From Physcomitrium patens (taxonomy: Eukaryota > Streptophyta > Bryopsida > Funariales > Funariaceae): 64,000 nucleotides of DNA. The stretch lies in assembly GCF_000002425.4 (NCBI RefSeq), contig NC_037257.1:9489524-9553523 (forward strand). Direction: 5' to 3'. This document shows, in pieces, positions 49,850 to 60,813 of the stretch. Made by a program: the position numbers and the translations under genes. Below the pieces are notes generated by a model. The model had not been told where the DNA came from, did not search any database, and worked only from the letters and a program-made list of their open reading frames with translations. Every line of letters starts with the position of its first letter. Positions within the stretch are counted from its first letter, which is position 1.

Positions 49850-50600
49850 TGCAGTGATGTAACATGACTAATAGGTGAAAGAGTGTAAAAATTGTTATAA
49901 TATAGGAGATCTTAATTCAAAGTATTAGAGAAAATTATCTTAGAGATATAGTTAATAGTCAAAATGATAGTAAAACTAAAAAGTACCAATATTGCCTTTT
50001 ACAAAATAGCCTTCTACTTACTTTGTTGGACCATAAATAAGGCAAAATAAAATAGATTGAGAAAATAAAGAATATGAACATTTATAGGAAGAAGTTAGGA
50101 GTTGATTTAACAAAAATTAACTCAAAAAGACAAAATTTGATATCCAAGGAGGGCCGGTTATCAACTTGGGTCGAAATCAGACCCCGAGGCACAAAACGGA
50201 GCACCTATGCCAACTCCAAGGTTCTTTGGCAGATCAGAGAGTGGAAGTTGAGAGCAGACTAGATAGGAATTCTATAAGCATTATTTTTGTGTGATTTGGA
50301 TTTGTAATGACTATGTAAGAGCTTTACAAAGTCAAGTTTGTTTTTGGATGACTTGGATTTTGTGAAATAAAACAGGATTGACGTTTTGGGCGATTTCAAG
50401 AGTTTTGTAATAGATCTATGAGTGAAATTTTGTGGATTAATGGTTATAGTTGTGCTTAATATGTTTTGTGAATTTTAGCTAGATCTAATAGTTGAATTGA
50501 GGGTTATTAAGGTTTAAATGGGTCAAAGTCTCAATAAGTAGAATTTTAGGTCTAGTAAGGGTTTTTAAGATTTCTTACAATCTATTAGTTGGATTAATCA
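49850..50600 (+). repeat. Family L, head portion, plus strand
   Basis: Starts near TGATGTAACATGACTAATAGG and closely follows 59010-59640 (GGGCCGGTTATCAAC, CCCGAGGCACAAAAC, TTCTTTGGCAGATC). A 62-residue open frame at 50074-50262 falls in this block and is probably fortuitous. Confidence 0.65.
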
Positions 50601-50931
50601 AAACAAGTATTATTCCATAAAATAATCAATATAAAATACTTTTATATTTTTTATAAAATTTTATACAATAATCTTTACACATTACAAATTGTGACATCTC
50701 TTATATAAAACAACTCAAGGAGAAGACAAATACACATGATAAATAAGAAAAGACAAAAAACCTCTTTGAATTGCTACAAAACTTATTGTCTTCCTCAAAA
50801 GTAAATCAAAATTTGAGTTCACAGGGTCATAACTAAACCATGTTAATATTCATGGTATCAAAAGATGGGCGAAGTTATTAGAAGACAAATCCTCTTATGT
50901 AACAACTATTGTTGCTAGTGTCGTTTTACGT

Positions 50932-51000
50932 GGCGTTTATCATGAGAATGCACCAGGCACCTTGTTGTGGAAGATAAAGGAAAAATTGATGAAAATAAAA
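50932..51000 (-). repeat. Family L, terminal fragment, minus strand
   Basis: TTTTACGTGGCG..GAGAATGCACCAGGCACCTTG is the inverted L terminus; similarity fades after about 70 bases. Confidence 0.55.
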
Positions 51001-52193
51001 ATAAAAATAAAAATAATTTTCATTGATAAGTTCATTGTAGAGATGTTAGAATTTTTTCAATTTTTTTTTTTTTTTTTGGAATATGTAATTGAAAAGATAA
51101 TCCTAAAATAAATTATAATATTATAATTTTATTTATAATTATAATAAATGAAAAGATTTCAGCAATAATTTACAAAGGTTGATTTTTTAATGCACTATAT
51201 ATTTATAAATTTTTTAAAAAAATATAGTAATAATATAATTTTTTTTCCAAGTTTATCAAGGTATTATTAAAGTTTTTAAAACAAACAATTGCAAAATAAG
51301 ACTCAATAAAAATTTATTTCTTTTCTTGCTACTTGCAAAGAAATAGTAGTTTTATTTAAATTATTCTTATCAAGATATTTGTTGGATTGATATGCAACAA
51401 GATTTCAACTAAGGTATATAAGTTATAAATAGGCACCTTAAAAGACTATTTCATAAATCTTTACCAAGAGATTTTATGAAAAATGAGTTTTTATTTTGTA
51501 TTTTAATTTTAATTTTAATTTTTTTTTTGAAGCTGATATATTTAGAAGCAACAAAAATTTGACTAAACATGCAAAAATTAAACAAAATTTAACTAAGTTA
51601 GAGAATGAACCATAAATATAGTATTATGAGTAAGAATAATTTTAAAATTTTAATAGATTAGATTAAATAAATATCTACTCGACAAATATCTCATATGTAG
51701 TATATGAAGATTGATGCTAAAATTTTAGTTTTGATGCTATGTGATAATGCTTTCAAGAGATAGATACTTGGTTGGTACTTCATCTAATTTTTGTACGATT
51801 TCATCCAAAGAAGTATGTAAAATTGCAATTTATTTGGTAAAGAGAACATAACTTACAATAAATAAATAATTTTGTAGAAAAAAGTGTTGATTTTAAAATA
51901 ATTAAAATGTGGAATATTAAAAAAAAATTATAGATGAAAAAATATTATAATAAAAAACTCTGAAAATTTTATTTATCTACAAAAACAATAGAGATAGCAT
52001 TTCAACAATTGTATATGAAAAGATGCAATTCAAATAACATAACATATGCAATAAAAGTTAGCTAAATTTTTTAAAATTTACACTTCATATGTTGAATGGT
52101 TTAAAAAAAAAAAAATTTACAAAAATTTGACTATAAATTTGTAAATTAATTTGACTATAAAATTTCAATAAAAAACATTACACTTTCAATTAG

Positions 52194-52227
<34 letters not shown>

Positions 52228-53200
52228 ATTATTGTAATTTATTTATTACTGAGTAATTCAGTTTTATGTATTTTATCTACACTAACTTAAACTAAGGTTC
52301 TATCAAATCAATTTTCTATTTTTAAGTATCATTAATAACACATAAAGGTCATAAACATTACATATACTCAAATTCCTTCATGTCCTGAAATTTATACAGA
52401 ACATGCAAAAAAAATCGTAATTTACAATTAATTTATAATCGATTTCACAAATATCAAATATATTATTATAGTAAACAAATAATGTCTTTGAAAAATAGTT
52501 TACATAAAATGTTGTGGAAGAAAAATAGATCAAATGTTTTTAAGGTTTTTTGATACCAGGACTTTACTGAAACTGTTTTAATTTGAGATTTGAAATTATT
52601 TATTGAAATAATGATACATATAAATATTTCAAATTATTTCAAATTACTTTTATTAATTATGTGTTCAATTTGAATATTTTATCATTTTTATTTTGTAGTT
52701 AACTGTGTTCACTATAAAATTTTGTTAATGCCAAATTCAATTTATTTTGTTCAAAACTAAATTATAAATCCTTTGATTTATGTATATTTACCATAAAAAA
52801 TTAATTCTTTAATAATCACACTATATTGTTACAATTGTGGAATAAGATAAAATTAGAAATTGCAGTTTTCTAAATTCAGAAGAAATGTCTCACTTTCACA
52901 ACAATCAGGTGCTATAATTTCCTACTACATATCGTTAGTTAGTTACATATTAAAAAACATTTCTATATGCACAGACTTTTATAATTTGGATACATTATTC
53001 AAATTATGATCTGTTATTCTTGAATTCAAACAAAAGAAAAAAGAAAAAAGAGAACTACCATCCACCTCATTACACTAACAAAATTTCACAATATTTTAAA
53101 AATGAAAATTAATAGATTTTAGAATTTAGTTGTTGAATATTACAGATTAGTTAAAATCAAACGTTCAATGATCATATTCAAAATATCAACCCTGTATTAG
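51001..53200. other. AT-rich intergenic DNA without recognised features
   Basis: An (ATT)n microsatellite at 52196-52224 is the only clear structure. Composition rises towards the gene island at about 53200. Confidence 0.65.
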
Positions 53201-53808
53201 AACCAATCAAAGATTAGTCCTCTTACGAATTTTCACCAATAAGAACGATAGAGGAAGACTGAATTCTAATTTGACAAACAATGCATAATAAACACACGAG
53301 TACAATCACCAAGATCTTCTACAACCTTGAATACCACTAACAGCACTAGACCTTGATAATAGCAAAGTGACGCCCATAAATCATCACACACTGCACCAAC
53401 TGGACAGGATTAAGCTACAATTAGTTGAAAAGAAACAATGGTGAGTACAAGCACAAAATTGCAAATCTAGAATCACCATGGGCTAAGCATGAAGAGCCAA
53501 TCTCTATCTTATCAACATCAGATTCGTAGTTAGACAAAAATTGATGCAATTAAAAGAACCATGAAGTCATGACTAATCATGGTGTGATTATGTGAAGTAT
53601 CTTCTATTGGAGAGTCTCTCGATTGTATCATGCCACAATTTATGCTACTCAAAATTACTATCCTCGGCATAAGCTGATCCATACAACACTTAGAGCTAGA
53701 CTCTACGTCAAAGTTTTGCTATGCAGAAACTGAGAATGAAAAGCATGAAGAAAAGTGAAAAACTGTACTGAAGTCAAACGGACACTGATTTCACGACGAT
53801 GTAGGCAT

Positions 53809-55096
53809 TCACTCTTTCGGAGCTCTGCGAAGAACATCTTGAGGCATATCAGTGTTCGGGCCCTCCAATCCTGGTTGTGATTCGGGTTTCGTCGCATGTG
53901 GAGTAAATGTGTTCTTCACAGCATCCGTTACGGAAGCTGCGGTCTGGCCAATGGTTTCTGAAATAGGTCGAGACTGAGGAGACACATCTGACTGGTGTGT
54001 TGTGGTTGGACCCGCAGTGCCTTCGTTCCTTGTTGCTACAAAAGCACCCTTCACAGACTGAACACTCTGTGAGATCGTGTTGCCGAGTGACTGCAGCAAT
54101 GTGGGCTGTTGGGATTCGGCACTGCCTTGGCCATCCATCTGATCTGCTGCTTGCTTCCCTTTTGCTTCGATCGTGTGGACAGCCTTGCCCACTTGATCAA
54201 CTGCAGTGTTGTAACTGTTCGCAGCATGTTGAGCAGTATTGTCCACGTCTTTCTTTAAAGCTTCATCAGATGCTCTGCAAGATTGGCAGGGAGGATCTTA
54301 AGAATTAGAATCAAAGACCAAGCTCTGAGCTTAGCTTATAATTGTACCTCTTTTATTTGCTAAGCTACACATTCAAGTCTTTCTCTAAACTCATCTTTGG
54401 AACGTTGTTTGTTGCAGGTTCTAAATCAGGGTGCGTGAAAGTAGTTTTTTATTAAGGCATGAATATGCTGTATCAAGACAAACTGAGAAGAACTAAATGG
54501 ATTGGTAAATACTTTAGGAAGGGACCAAAAACCAGTCTAAACGATGAATCGTGTTATGATTCTGTATTTATTTATGCCAAAAATAACTCATAAAAACCAT
54601 CTAACATTGCAACCATGGCTAGAGATACATTAAAGAATATAATGATGCTTTGGAATGAAGAGAAAAATGACTTACTTATTGGAAGGATCATTCTTTGCTT
54701 GGCTGAAATTGAGGTTCGCTTGGTCAACAAACTCACTAACCTTGTTGGCTGCAGCATCTTTGATTTGACCCAACTGTTCGGAGACTGGCATTTCACGCTT
54801 CAACAAAGTGTCCACATTCCGTCACAACATATCAAGTGCTACAACTTCGCCATAACTACAATATTTCTGTCTGACGCACAAAAATAGCCAACTAAACAAA
54901 CAAACTGGGGAAAAAATAGAGCAGTTTTTACTAACCCGAAGGAAAAGATATTAAAAAAAAAAAAAAAAAAAAGAAAAAAGAAAAAGAAGAGAAACCGAAA
55001 AGAAAAAGGGACAAAAAGCAATAAACTGATCGCATCGACCCTCACCTGATAATTCTCTGGGGCATTCTTTGGCCCAGTCTCTCCCATATCCGCCAT
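53809..55096 (-). CDS. Small hydrophilic LEA-like protein, three exons
   Basis: Exon 1 (55046-55096) encodes MADMGETGPKNAPENYQ with donor CAG|GTGAGG. Exon 2 ends at 54676 (AA|GTAAGT) and encodes LGQIKDAAANKVSEFVDQAN and FSQAKNDPSN. Its acceptor is either before 54797 or before 54773, both in phase. Exon 3 (53809-54274) continues ASDEALKKDVDNTAQHAANS, then AVDQVGKAVHTIEAKGKQAA, QSLGNTISQSVQSVKGAF and TIGQTAASVTDAVKNTF to a stop. The protein, about 215 residues, is rich in A, Q, S, T, K and D with no membrane segment and amphipathic 11-mer-like helices. That resembles late-embryogenesis-abundant proteins, but no named LEA domain is certain. The upstream cluster of ACGT boxes fits stress or ABA control. 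Confidence 0.75.
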
Positions 55097-55480
55097 GATC
55101 ACTTCTGCAGCTTCGTTTCACACACTCTGCACCTCGTAATCGCCACCACCATGCGAAAAAAAAAAAAAAAAAAAAAAGAAAAAAAGAAAAAAAAAAAGAG
55201 CACAAAACCCTACCAAGAAAGCCTTTCCTGAGCCTCCAGTTCAATAATCCAGATGTGACAAACAATCGCACCGAAGAAACTAAAAGAAACGCAAATCAGT
55301 CTACCAGCTTCAGCAATGCACGAGCTCGCGTGAGACCGCGACAAGATGGGTACAAATCGAAAATTGGCAGAGGGTAGTCTACGAAAACAGAATAGATCGT
55401 GCGATCGATCGAGACAATTTGGTGGGTGGTGGCGATGCTTTGCAATTCACCCCGCAGGCAGCAATAGCGCTTCATTGGCG

Positions 55481-55584
55481 ACGTGCCTCTGGGCAGCTCG
55501 GGCTCGCTGCGACACGTGGAGGCCTTTCTGCGCTGCCACGTGGGCCTTGTGCCAGGTGTATGATCCACGTGGACGTGACCACGT
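55481..55584 (-). promoter_or_regulatory. Cluster of ACGT-core boxes (G-box/ABRE type) upstream of the LEA-like gene
   Basis: Palindromic CACGTG occurs at 55513-55518, 55537-55542 and 55566-55571. More ACGT cores are at 55481-55484, 55573-55576 and 55581-55584. They lie about 385-490 bases upstream of the ATG at 55096. ACGT cores bind bZIP and bHLH factors; multiple copies are typical of ABA-responsive promoters. Role inferred from family knowledge. Confidence 0.6.
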
Positions 55585-55659
55585 CAGCTTCCTACAGTGT
55601 ATATCATCACGCCCACCATGGCTTCTGGAAACATCTGTCCTATTGCTGTTCAGAGCAAT

Positions 55660-55720
55660 TGTTGTGGGGGGGGTTTTTTTTTTTTTTCTAAAATATTTAA
55701 AATATATATATATATATATA
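55660..55720. repeat. G-run, poly-T and (AT)n at the edge of the gene island
   Basis: About eight G, then about 15 T, then an (AT)n run at 55703-55720. Composition changes here from GC-moderate to AT-rich. Confidence 0.85.
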
Positions 55721-56879
55721 CATTTTTTAAAAAATTTCTCCAGAAAGACTAGTTCAAAACTTTCTTGTTGATGTGATTCTTAATAATGCAACATCTTTGA
55801 ACCCTCAGTTTTCATATTTGAAAAAGGTCATTACTTTTGATGGTGAAATGCACCATTTCTCATTCATTCAGTTGATTGAATGAGTTTTACTGCTTTATGT
55901 TTTTTTATGAGTCATTCAGTAGATTTTGTGGAGGGTGCAAGGTAGGACTCTTTATACAAAAGAGAGAAGGTTAGTTGAAATTGTGAAGTCTCACTTAATG
56001 GGCTTTGTATGTAGGAAAGATTAACCTAAAAACTCAAGAAGAAAATACAAGGTAATATTTATTTTTATTTGTTTCTTAACATGGCATAAATGGTTTTGTG
56101 CTCTATATTTTGTTACAAATTCACCTCAAAAAATGGTTTTTGCAACAAAACCAAGAAGTTTTGTCTATAATACTAAAATTTACTAAAAACTATCATTTAA
56201 AAAATTAATATATTTACTAAAATCAAGATATGAACTAATATATTTAAACTTGTAATAAAAAAACGACTTTGTCTATTTTTTGGCTTGTTTTCATGTTATA
56301 CTATTTTTAAAAGTCAAGGCTTTTGAAAAAGACTTTGTCTTGATTAAGTGAGAGACCTTAGTAAAAATTTGTTCCATGGCTATTTAAAGAGCTTTTATGT
56401 ACAAGCCCTAACTTAGAATTCATCTCAAAATTGAGATTGAATTGATAGAAATTGATAGGAATTTTTTTTTTTGGATATTAATTGATATTGTAGAAGTAGA
56501 ATCAAGTGTTGAGATGACTTTGAATGGTAAGTGTAGGTGCTCTCTAACTTGACAAAGAGAGGTTTAATATTGAGGTTTAATATTGATTGGGAGCAATCAT
56601 ATTATGAAGATTGTGAATTATTGACTTTTTCTAATTATTAATATTATTTTTAGACATATTGCCTCTATTTTTGAGTTCTCAAACTATACTCTATATATAT
56701 TTATAATACTTTTGGCTCTTTTATTTGTACTTATAAATCTAATAGAAAGATAAAGTGGACTTGTGAATATAAAGATCATCTAAAGTATACTTATTCAAAT
56801 AGTATTAGATTGGAGTCTTAGAAAGTCAAAAATTAGAAACAAAATTATATAAGATTTATAAGAATAGTCCTACAAAAGT
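55721..56879. other. AT-rich intergenic DNA without recognised genes
   Basis: No transposon domain or gene was recognised. Confidence 0.55.
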
Positions 56880-57010
56880 AGAAGATGGTATTACAGATAC
56901 ACTATATAGAAGAGCAAATAAGAAGCTAAACAAAAGAATTTCAAGAAGAAAGCTAACATGAACTTGATAAAACTAGATCAATATAAGATGAACACCAAGA
57001 GAGGTAGAAG
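56880..57010 (-). repeat. LTR-A 3' fragment, inverted
   Basis: On the minus strand the segment matches 5870-5980 of LTR A (TTGGTGTTCATCTTATA, TATATAGTGTATCT). It directly abuts plus-strand element G. Confidence 0.65.
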
Positions 57011-57024
57011 TAGATAAGAGGATT

Positions 57025-58520
57025 ATATGCCAAATTAGAGATATATATATTTTATTAGCTAAAAGTAGAATTTTTGGAAAATATTATATCCAATAAAGGC
57101 TTGTTAATGGATCCTAAAAAATTCAAGTTGTAATAGAGTAGACAACTCTAAAGACAATATGGGATGTACAATATTTCCTTGGATTTATTAATTTTTATTA
57201 GATATTTATCAAGAATTACTTCTAAGTTATTGCTTCTCTTATTTGATTAACATCCAAAGGTAAATTAAAGTGGAGACCTCAAGCACAAAAGGTTTTTTAA
57301 GATTTAAAGATAGCTTTTATTATAGCTCTAATATTAATACATTCAAGTTTTATAAAAGATTTCTATTTGGAGATTGATGATTTTGACTTTATATTAGGAG
57401 TTGTATTATCATAAATAGAAATGATAGAAAGCTCGACCTAATTATATTCTATTCTAAGAAATTTTTAAATATAGAGATCAATTATAAGATTTACAATAAA
57501 AAGCTTCTTGCAAGTATAGAGTATTTCCAAGAATGGCATTATTCATTCAAAGGCATTATATATCCTGTGATTGTATATATAGATTACAAAAATTTGGAAT
57601 ATTTCATGTCAACTTGGATTCTAAATCATTGCCAAGCTTGTTGAAATATGTCATTATCTTATTTTGATTTTATGATAACATATGAATTAAAGAAGCAACA
57701 AGGATGATTGAATCAACAAGAAGATTGGATATTATATTTATCTTTAGTAGAATTTACTTATAATAATATTCTTCATGCTTTGATTCAATAAACACCATTT
57801 TATTTTAATTATAGTTACTATCTAAAGCTTGATTTGTTAAATACATCAAAGAGTAAAAATCCTACAACTAAAGATCTTACAAAATAATTGCCAAAGCTCT
57901 AGAAAAATTTGAAGCTTTATTTACAAGTAGCTCAAGAGATGCTTTGTAAAAAACAAAATATTTTTCGAAGGATTTCAAAAAAAAAAATCTCTACTTTTGA
58001 AGTTAAAGATAAAGTATGGCTTCTTCAAAAAAATATCAAAACTAATCAACCTTACAATAAGTTGGACTATCAAAGACTGGGGCCATTTTGTATTTAAAAG
58101 TAAATCAATCTAATGACTTATTGTTTGAAACTAGATACATCCATAAAAGTACATCTAATCTTTCATGTTTCTTTCTTAAAAGCTTATATAGAATCAACTA
58201 TTTCAAGAAGAATATAACCATTAGTGCCTTGTATTGAATCAAATAATTTTATGGAATATGAAGTGGAAAAAATCCTTGATTTTTAATGAAAGAGAGGCAA
58301 GTTGGAATATTTTTTTCATTGGCACAACTATGATATCAATGGGCATATGTAAGAACCATCAGAAAATCTAATTAATGCACTACAAAAGATACACAAGTTT
58401 CATCAATACTATGCTTAAAAATTATAAATCTATTTTAAGATGACTTTTTTTATGAAGTTTCTATTAACATGTTATATTATAAAGAAGAGAGTAAGAATTG
58501 CTCAAAATAACCTTAAAATT
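57025..58520 (+). mobile_element. Ty3/gypsy chromovirus G (A-related), internally deleted fragment
   Basis: Starts at the end of RT (GLLMDPKK-like near 57095), continues with RNase H about 57200-57700, then jumps to the late integrase core (LSLVEFTYNNILHA near 57745), integrase C-terminus VWLLQKNIKTNQPYNKLDYQ near 58015 and chromodomain about 58250-58330. gag, protease, RT core and the first part of integrase are absent. Closer to A than to B in the shared parts. Confidence 0.75.
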
Positions 58521-58889
58521 TAATATATCTAATTTATGATTTAATATGTCAAATTGAAAAGTATTTAAATAGTCTTTAAATCATGAATCTCAGGTAGAGT
58601 CTGAGTTGGAGCTTTCTTTATCATAGCTAATAAATCAAACATTCCAATTCTTATAATCTTCATGAAATCATCTTTAAGATGAAGCTAGACCTTCTAGAGG
58701 AAAGAAATGCTTATGCTACAATCAACTCAAATACAAAAACCTCCAAGATGATGCTTGAGCTATGCTTATTCTATTGCAATTGATGTAATAGAATATAATG
58801 GAGCTAAATTCACTTTTCATGGATATTTTGAAGGCCTTAATACTAACTAAGATCAAAGAATAAGTCTTCTACAAGCAGATGAAAGTGGC
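58521..58889. other. Unassigned sequence between element G and an LTR-B fragment
   Basis: AT-rich, no recognised domain or repeat partner. Confidence 0.4.
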
Positions 58890-59013
58890 CATTATTATTA
58901 TTTGATTAGATCAATCTATTTTTTGAGTAGAGATCAATAGATAATATATGTTATTTTTATCTACTTCTACCTTATCATATAGATAATTATTAGAATAAGT
59001 ATATATATTTGTG
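58890..59013 (-). repeat. LTR-B start fragment, inverted
   Basis: The minus strand of about 58940-59010 resembles the first 90 bases of the right LTR of D (46865-46950), including TTATTCTAATA and the GTAGAAGTA segments. Probably the remains of the right LTR of element F. Confidence 0.55.
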
Positions 59014-60813
59014 ATATTAGTAGTAACGCTACCTTTTTAAAAAAATAGCTTCTATTTACTTTGTAGGACCATAAATAAGGAAAAATAAGGTAGATTGGAA
59101 ATATAAATGATATAGACATCTTGAAGAAGAAGTTAAGTGTAAATTTTAGCAAAAATTACCTTAAAAAAACTAGATATTGATACCCGGAGAGGGCCGGTTA
59201 TGAACCTAGGATGAAAACAGACCACGACATACAAAACTAAGTTCAGACAATGATTTGGGAGTTCTTTGGCAGATCGGAGAGTAAGGTTAGAGAGCACACT
59301 TGATAAAGTTTTGATGAGCATTGATTTTGGATGATTTTGATTTGTATTGACTTTGTAAGAGCTTTGCAAAGTCACAGTTTATAATGGGTGACTCTGGATT
59401 TGTGAAATAAAATGAAAGATACTTTTTGGAGAATTTTATAATTTTAGCAATAGATCTACAAATGAATTTTTGAATATTTGTGGATTTATATATTTTTAAT
59501 ATATTTTATGAGTTTGAGCTTGATTGAAGGATTGGAATAAGGATTATTGAGGTTTAAGTGGGACACGGTCTCAGGAAATAGAGTTTTAGGTCTAATGAGG
59601 GTTTCTACAATTTCTTGCAATCTATCAGTTGGATTGGAGTGAAAATTATGTGTGTAGTAATAGACTTATTTTTCTATATATATAAAAAAATTTGAAATCA
59701 ATCGAACTGTTCAATAAGGAGATATTGATGTTAGAAATTCAACATTCAGATTGAAGAAGAAGGCTGGCCAATATTTGAGCAAATATTAAGGTTGATCTTC
59801 TTTTTAGTGAGTTCGATCTTCTTCAAAAAAATTGAGTTTGTAGAAAACTTAATTGTGAAGAGGTGTGCAAAATTAAAATTAAAATTGATGGTTCATTCAT
59901 TAGTTATTGAGGTTTAAATCTTCTGTAAGAATTACTTGGATTATTTAGAATTTGATTAAGGTATGTTTAGGATTGATTAGGTTTCGGTTAAGATTTATTT
60001 AGGTTTGTTTAGGATTTGATTAGGATTTTTTAGGATTTGATTAGGATTTGGTTAAGATTTGATTAGATTTATTTAGGATTTGATTAGAATTTTGTTAGGA
60101 TTTATTTGGAATTTGACTAAGATTTGGTTAGGATTTGATTAGGATTTGTTTAGGATTTGATTAGGATTTATTTAGGATTGACTAGGATTTGGTTAGGATT
60201 TGATTAGGATTCAATTAGAATTTGGTTAAGATTTGTTTAAGGTTTGGTTAGGATTTGTTTAGAATTTGGTTAGGATTTGATTAGGGTTTACTTAGGATTT
60301 GATTAAGATTTGGTTAGAATTTATTTAGGATTTGATTAGGATTTGATTAAGATTTGATTAGAATTTGTTTAGGATTTGATTAGGATTTACTTAGGATTTG
60401 ATTAAAATTTGATTAGAATTTGTTTAAGATTTGATTAGGATTTATTTAGGATTGACTAAGATTTGGTTAGGATTTTATTAGGATTTGATTAGAATTTAGT
60501 CAGGATTTGATTAGGTTTAATTAAGGTTTTTATTTTAATATTTTATTAAGATTTCTATTTTAGTATATTTTTGAATTTCTATGTTATTTCTATATGATTT
60601 CTTTAAAAGATCTTTAAGAATACTTTGTATTTCTTATATAATTCTTTTGTATTTTTTATTGAATTTAATTGATGTTTGATTATATTTGCTAATTTTTAAT
60701 TGTAATTTGTTTAAGAATCTATTAAAATTATTAAAACTTATTGTTGCAATTTTTCTTTTATCTTCTATAGCTAGATGCCTAATGCATTCTCAAGCCAAAT
60801 GCCATGTAATACA
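59010..60813 (+). mobile_element. Long LTR family L, plus-strand copy with minisatellite (about 1.8 kb)
   Basis: Carries the conserved block (TTTACTTTGTAGGACC near 59055, GAGGGCCGGTTATGAACC near 59188, TTCTTTGGCAGATCGGAGAG near 59262) and ends GCCATGTAATACA at 60813. The first roughly 130 bases of the family are missing. The copy separates the 3' leader of F from the LTR-B fragment. Confidence 0.7.
59930..60530 (+). repeat. TTAGGATTTGATT-type minisatellite
   Basis: About 600 bases of imperfect 11-12-base units alternating TTAGGATTTG, ATTAGGATTTG and TTTAGGATT. Shorter related tracts lie in other L copies: plus strand near 45940-46120, inverted near 26580-27010, 35380-35680 and 48540-48720. 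Confidence 0.85.

Noticed and set aside
50074-50262. 62-codon frame as a small gene
   Set aside because: It falls in the conserved block of family L, and the matching block in the other L copies is not open.
54839-55271. Phe-rich membrane-like minus-strand frames
   Set aside because: They are translations of poly-A/GAAA tracts in an intron and in the upstream region of the LEA-like gene.
59930-60530. Interstitial telomere array
   Set aside because: Units are TTAGGATTTG/ATTAGGATTTG, 11-12 bases, not TTTAGGG, and they lie inside an LTR family with matching tracts in other copies.
59930-60530. CRISPR array
   Set aside because: Units are short, imperfect and contiguous with no spacers, and the genome is eukaryotic.
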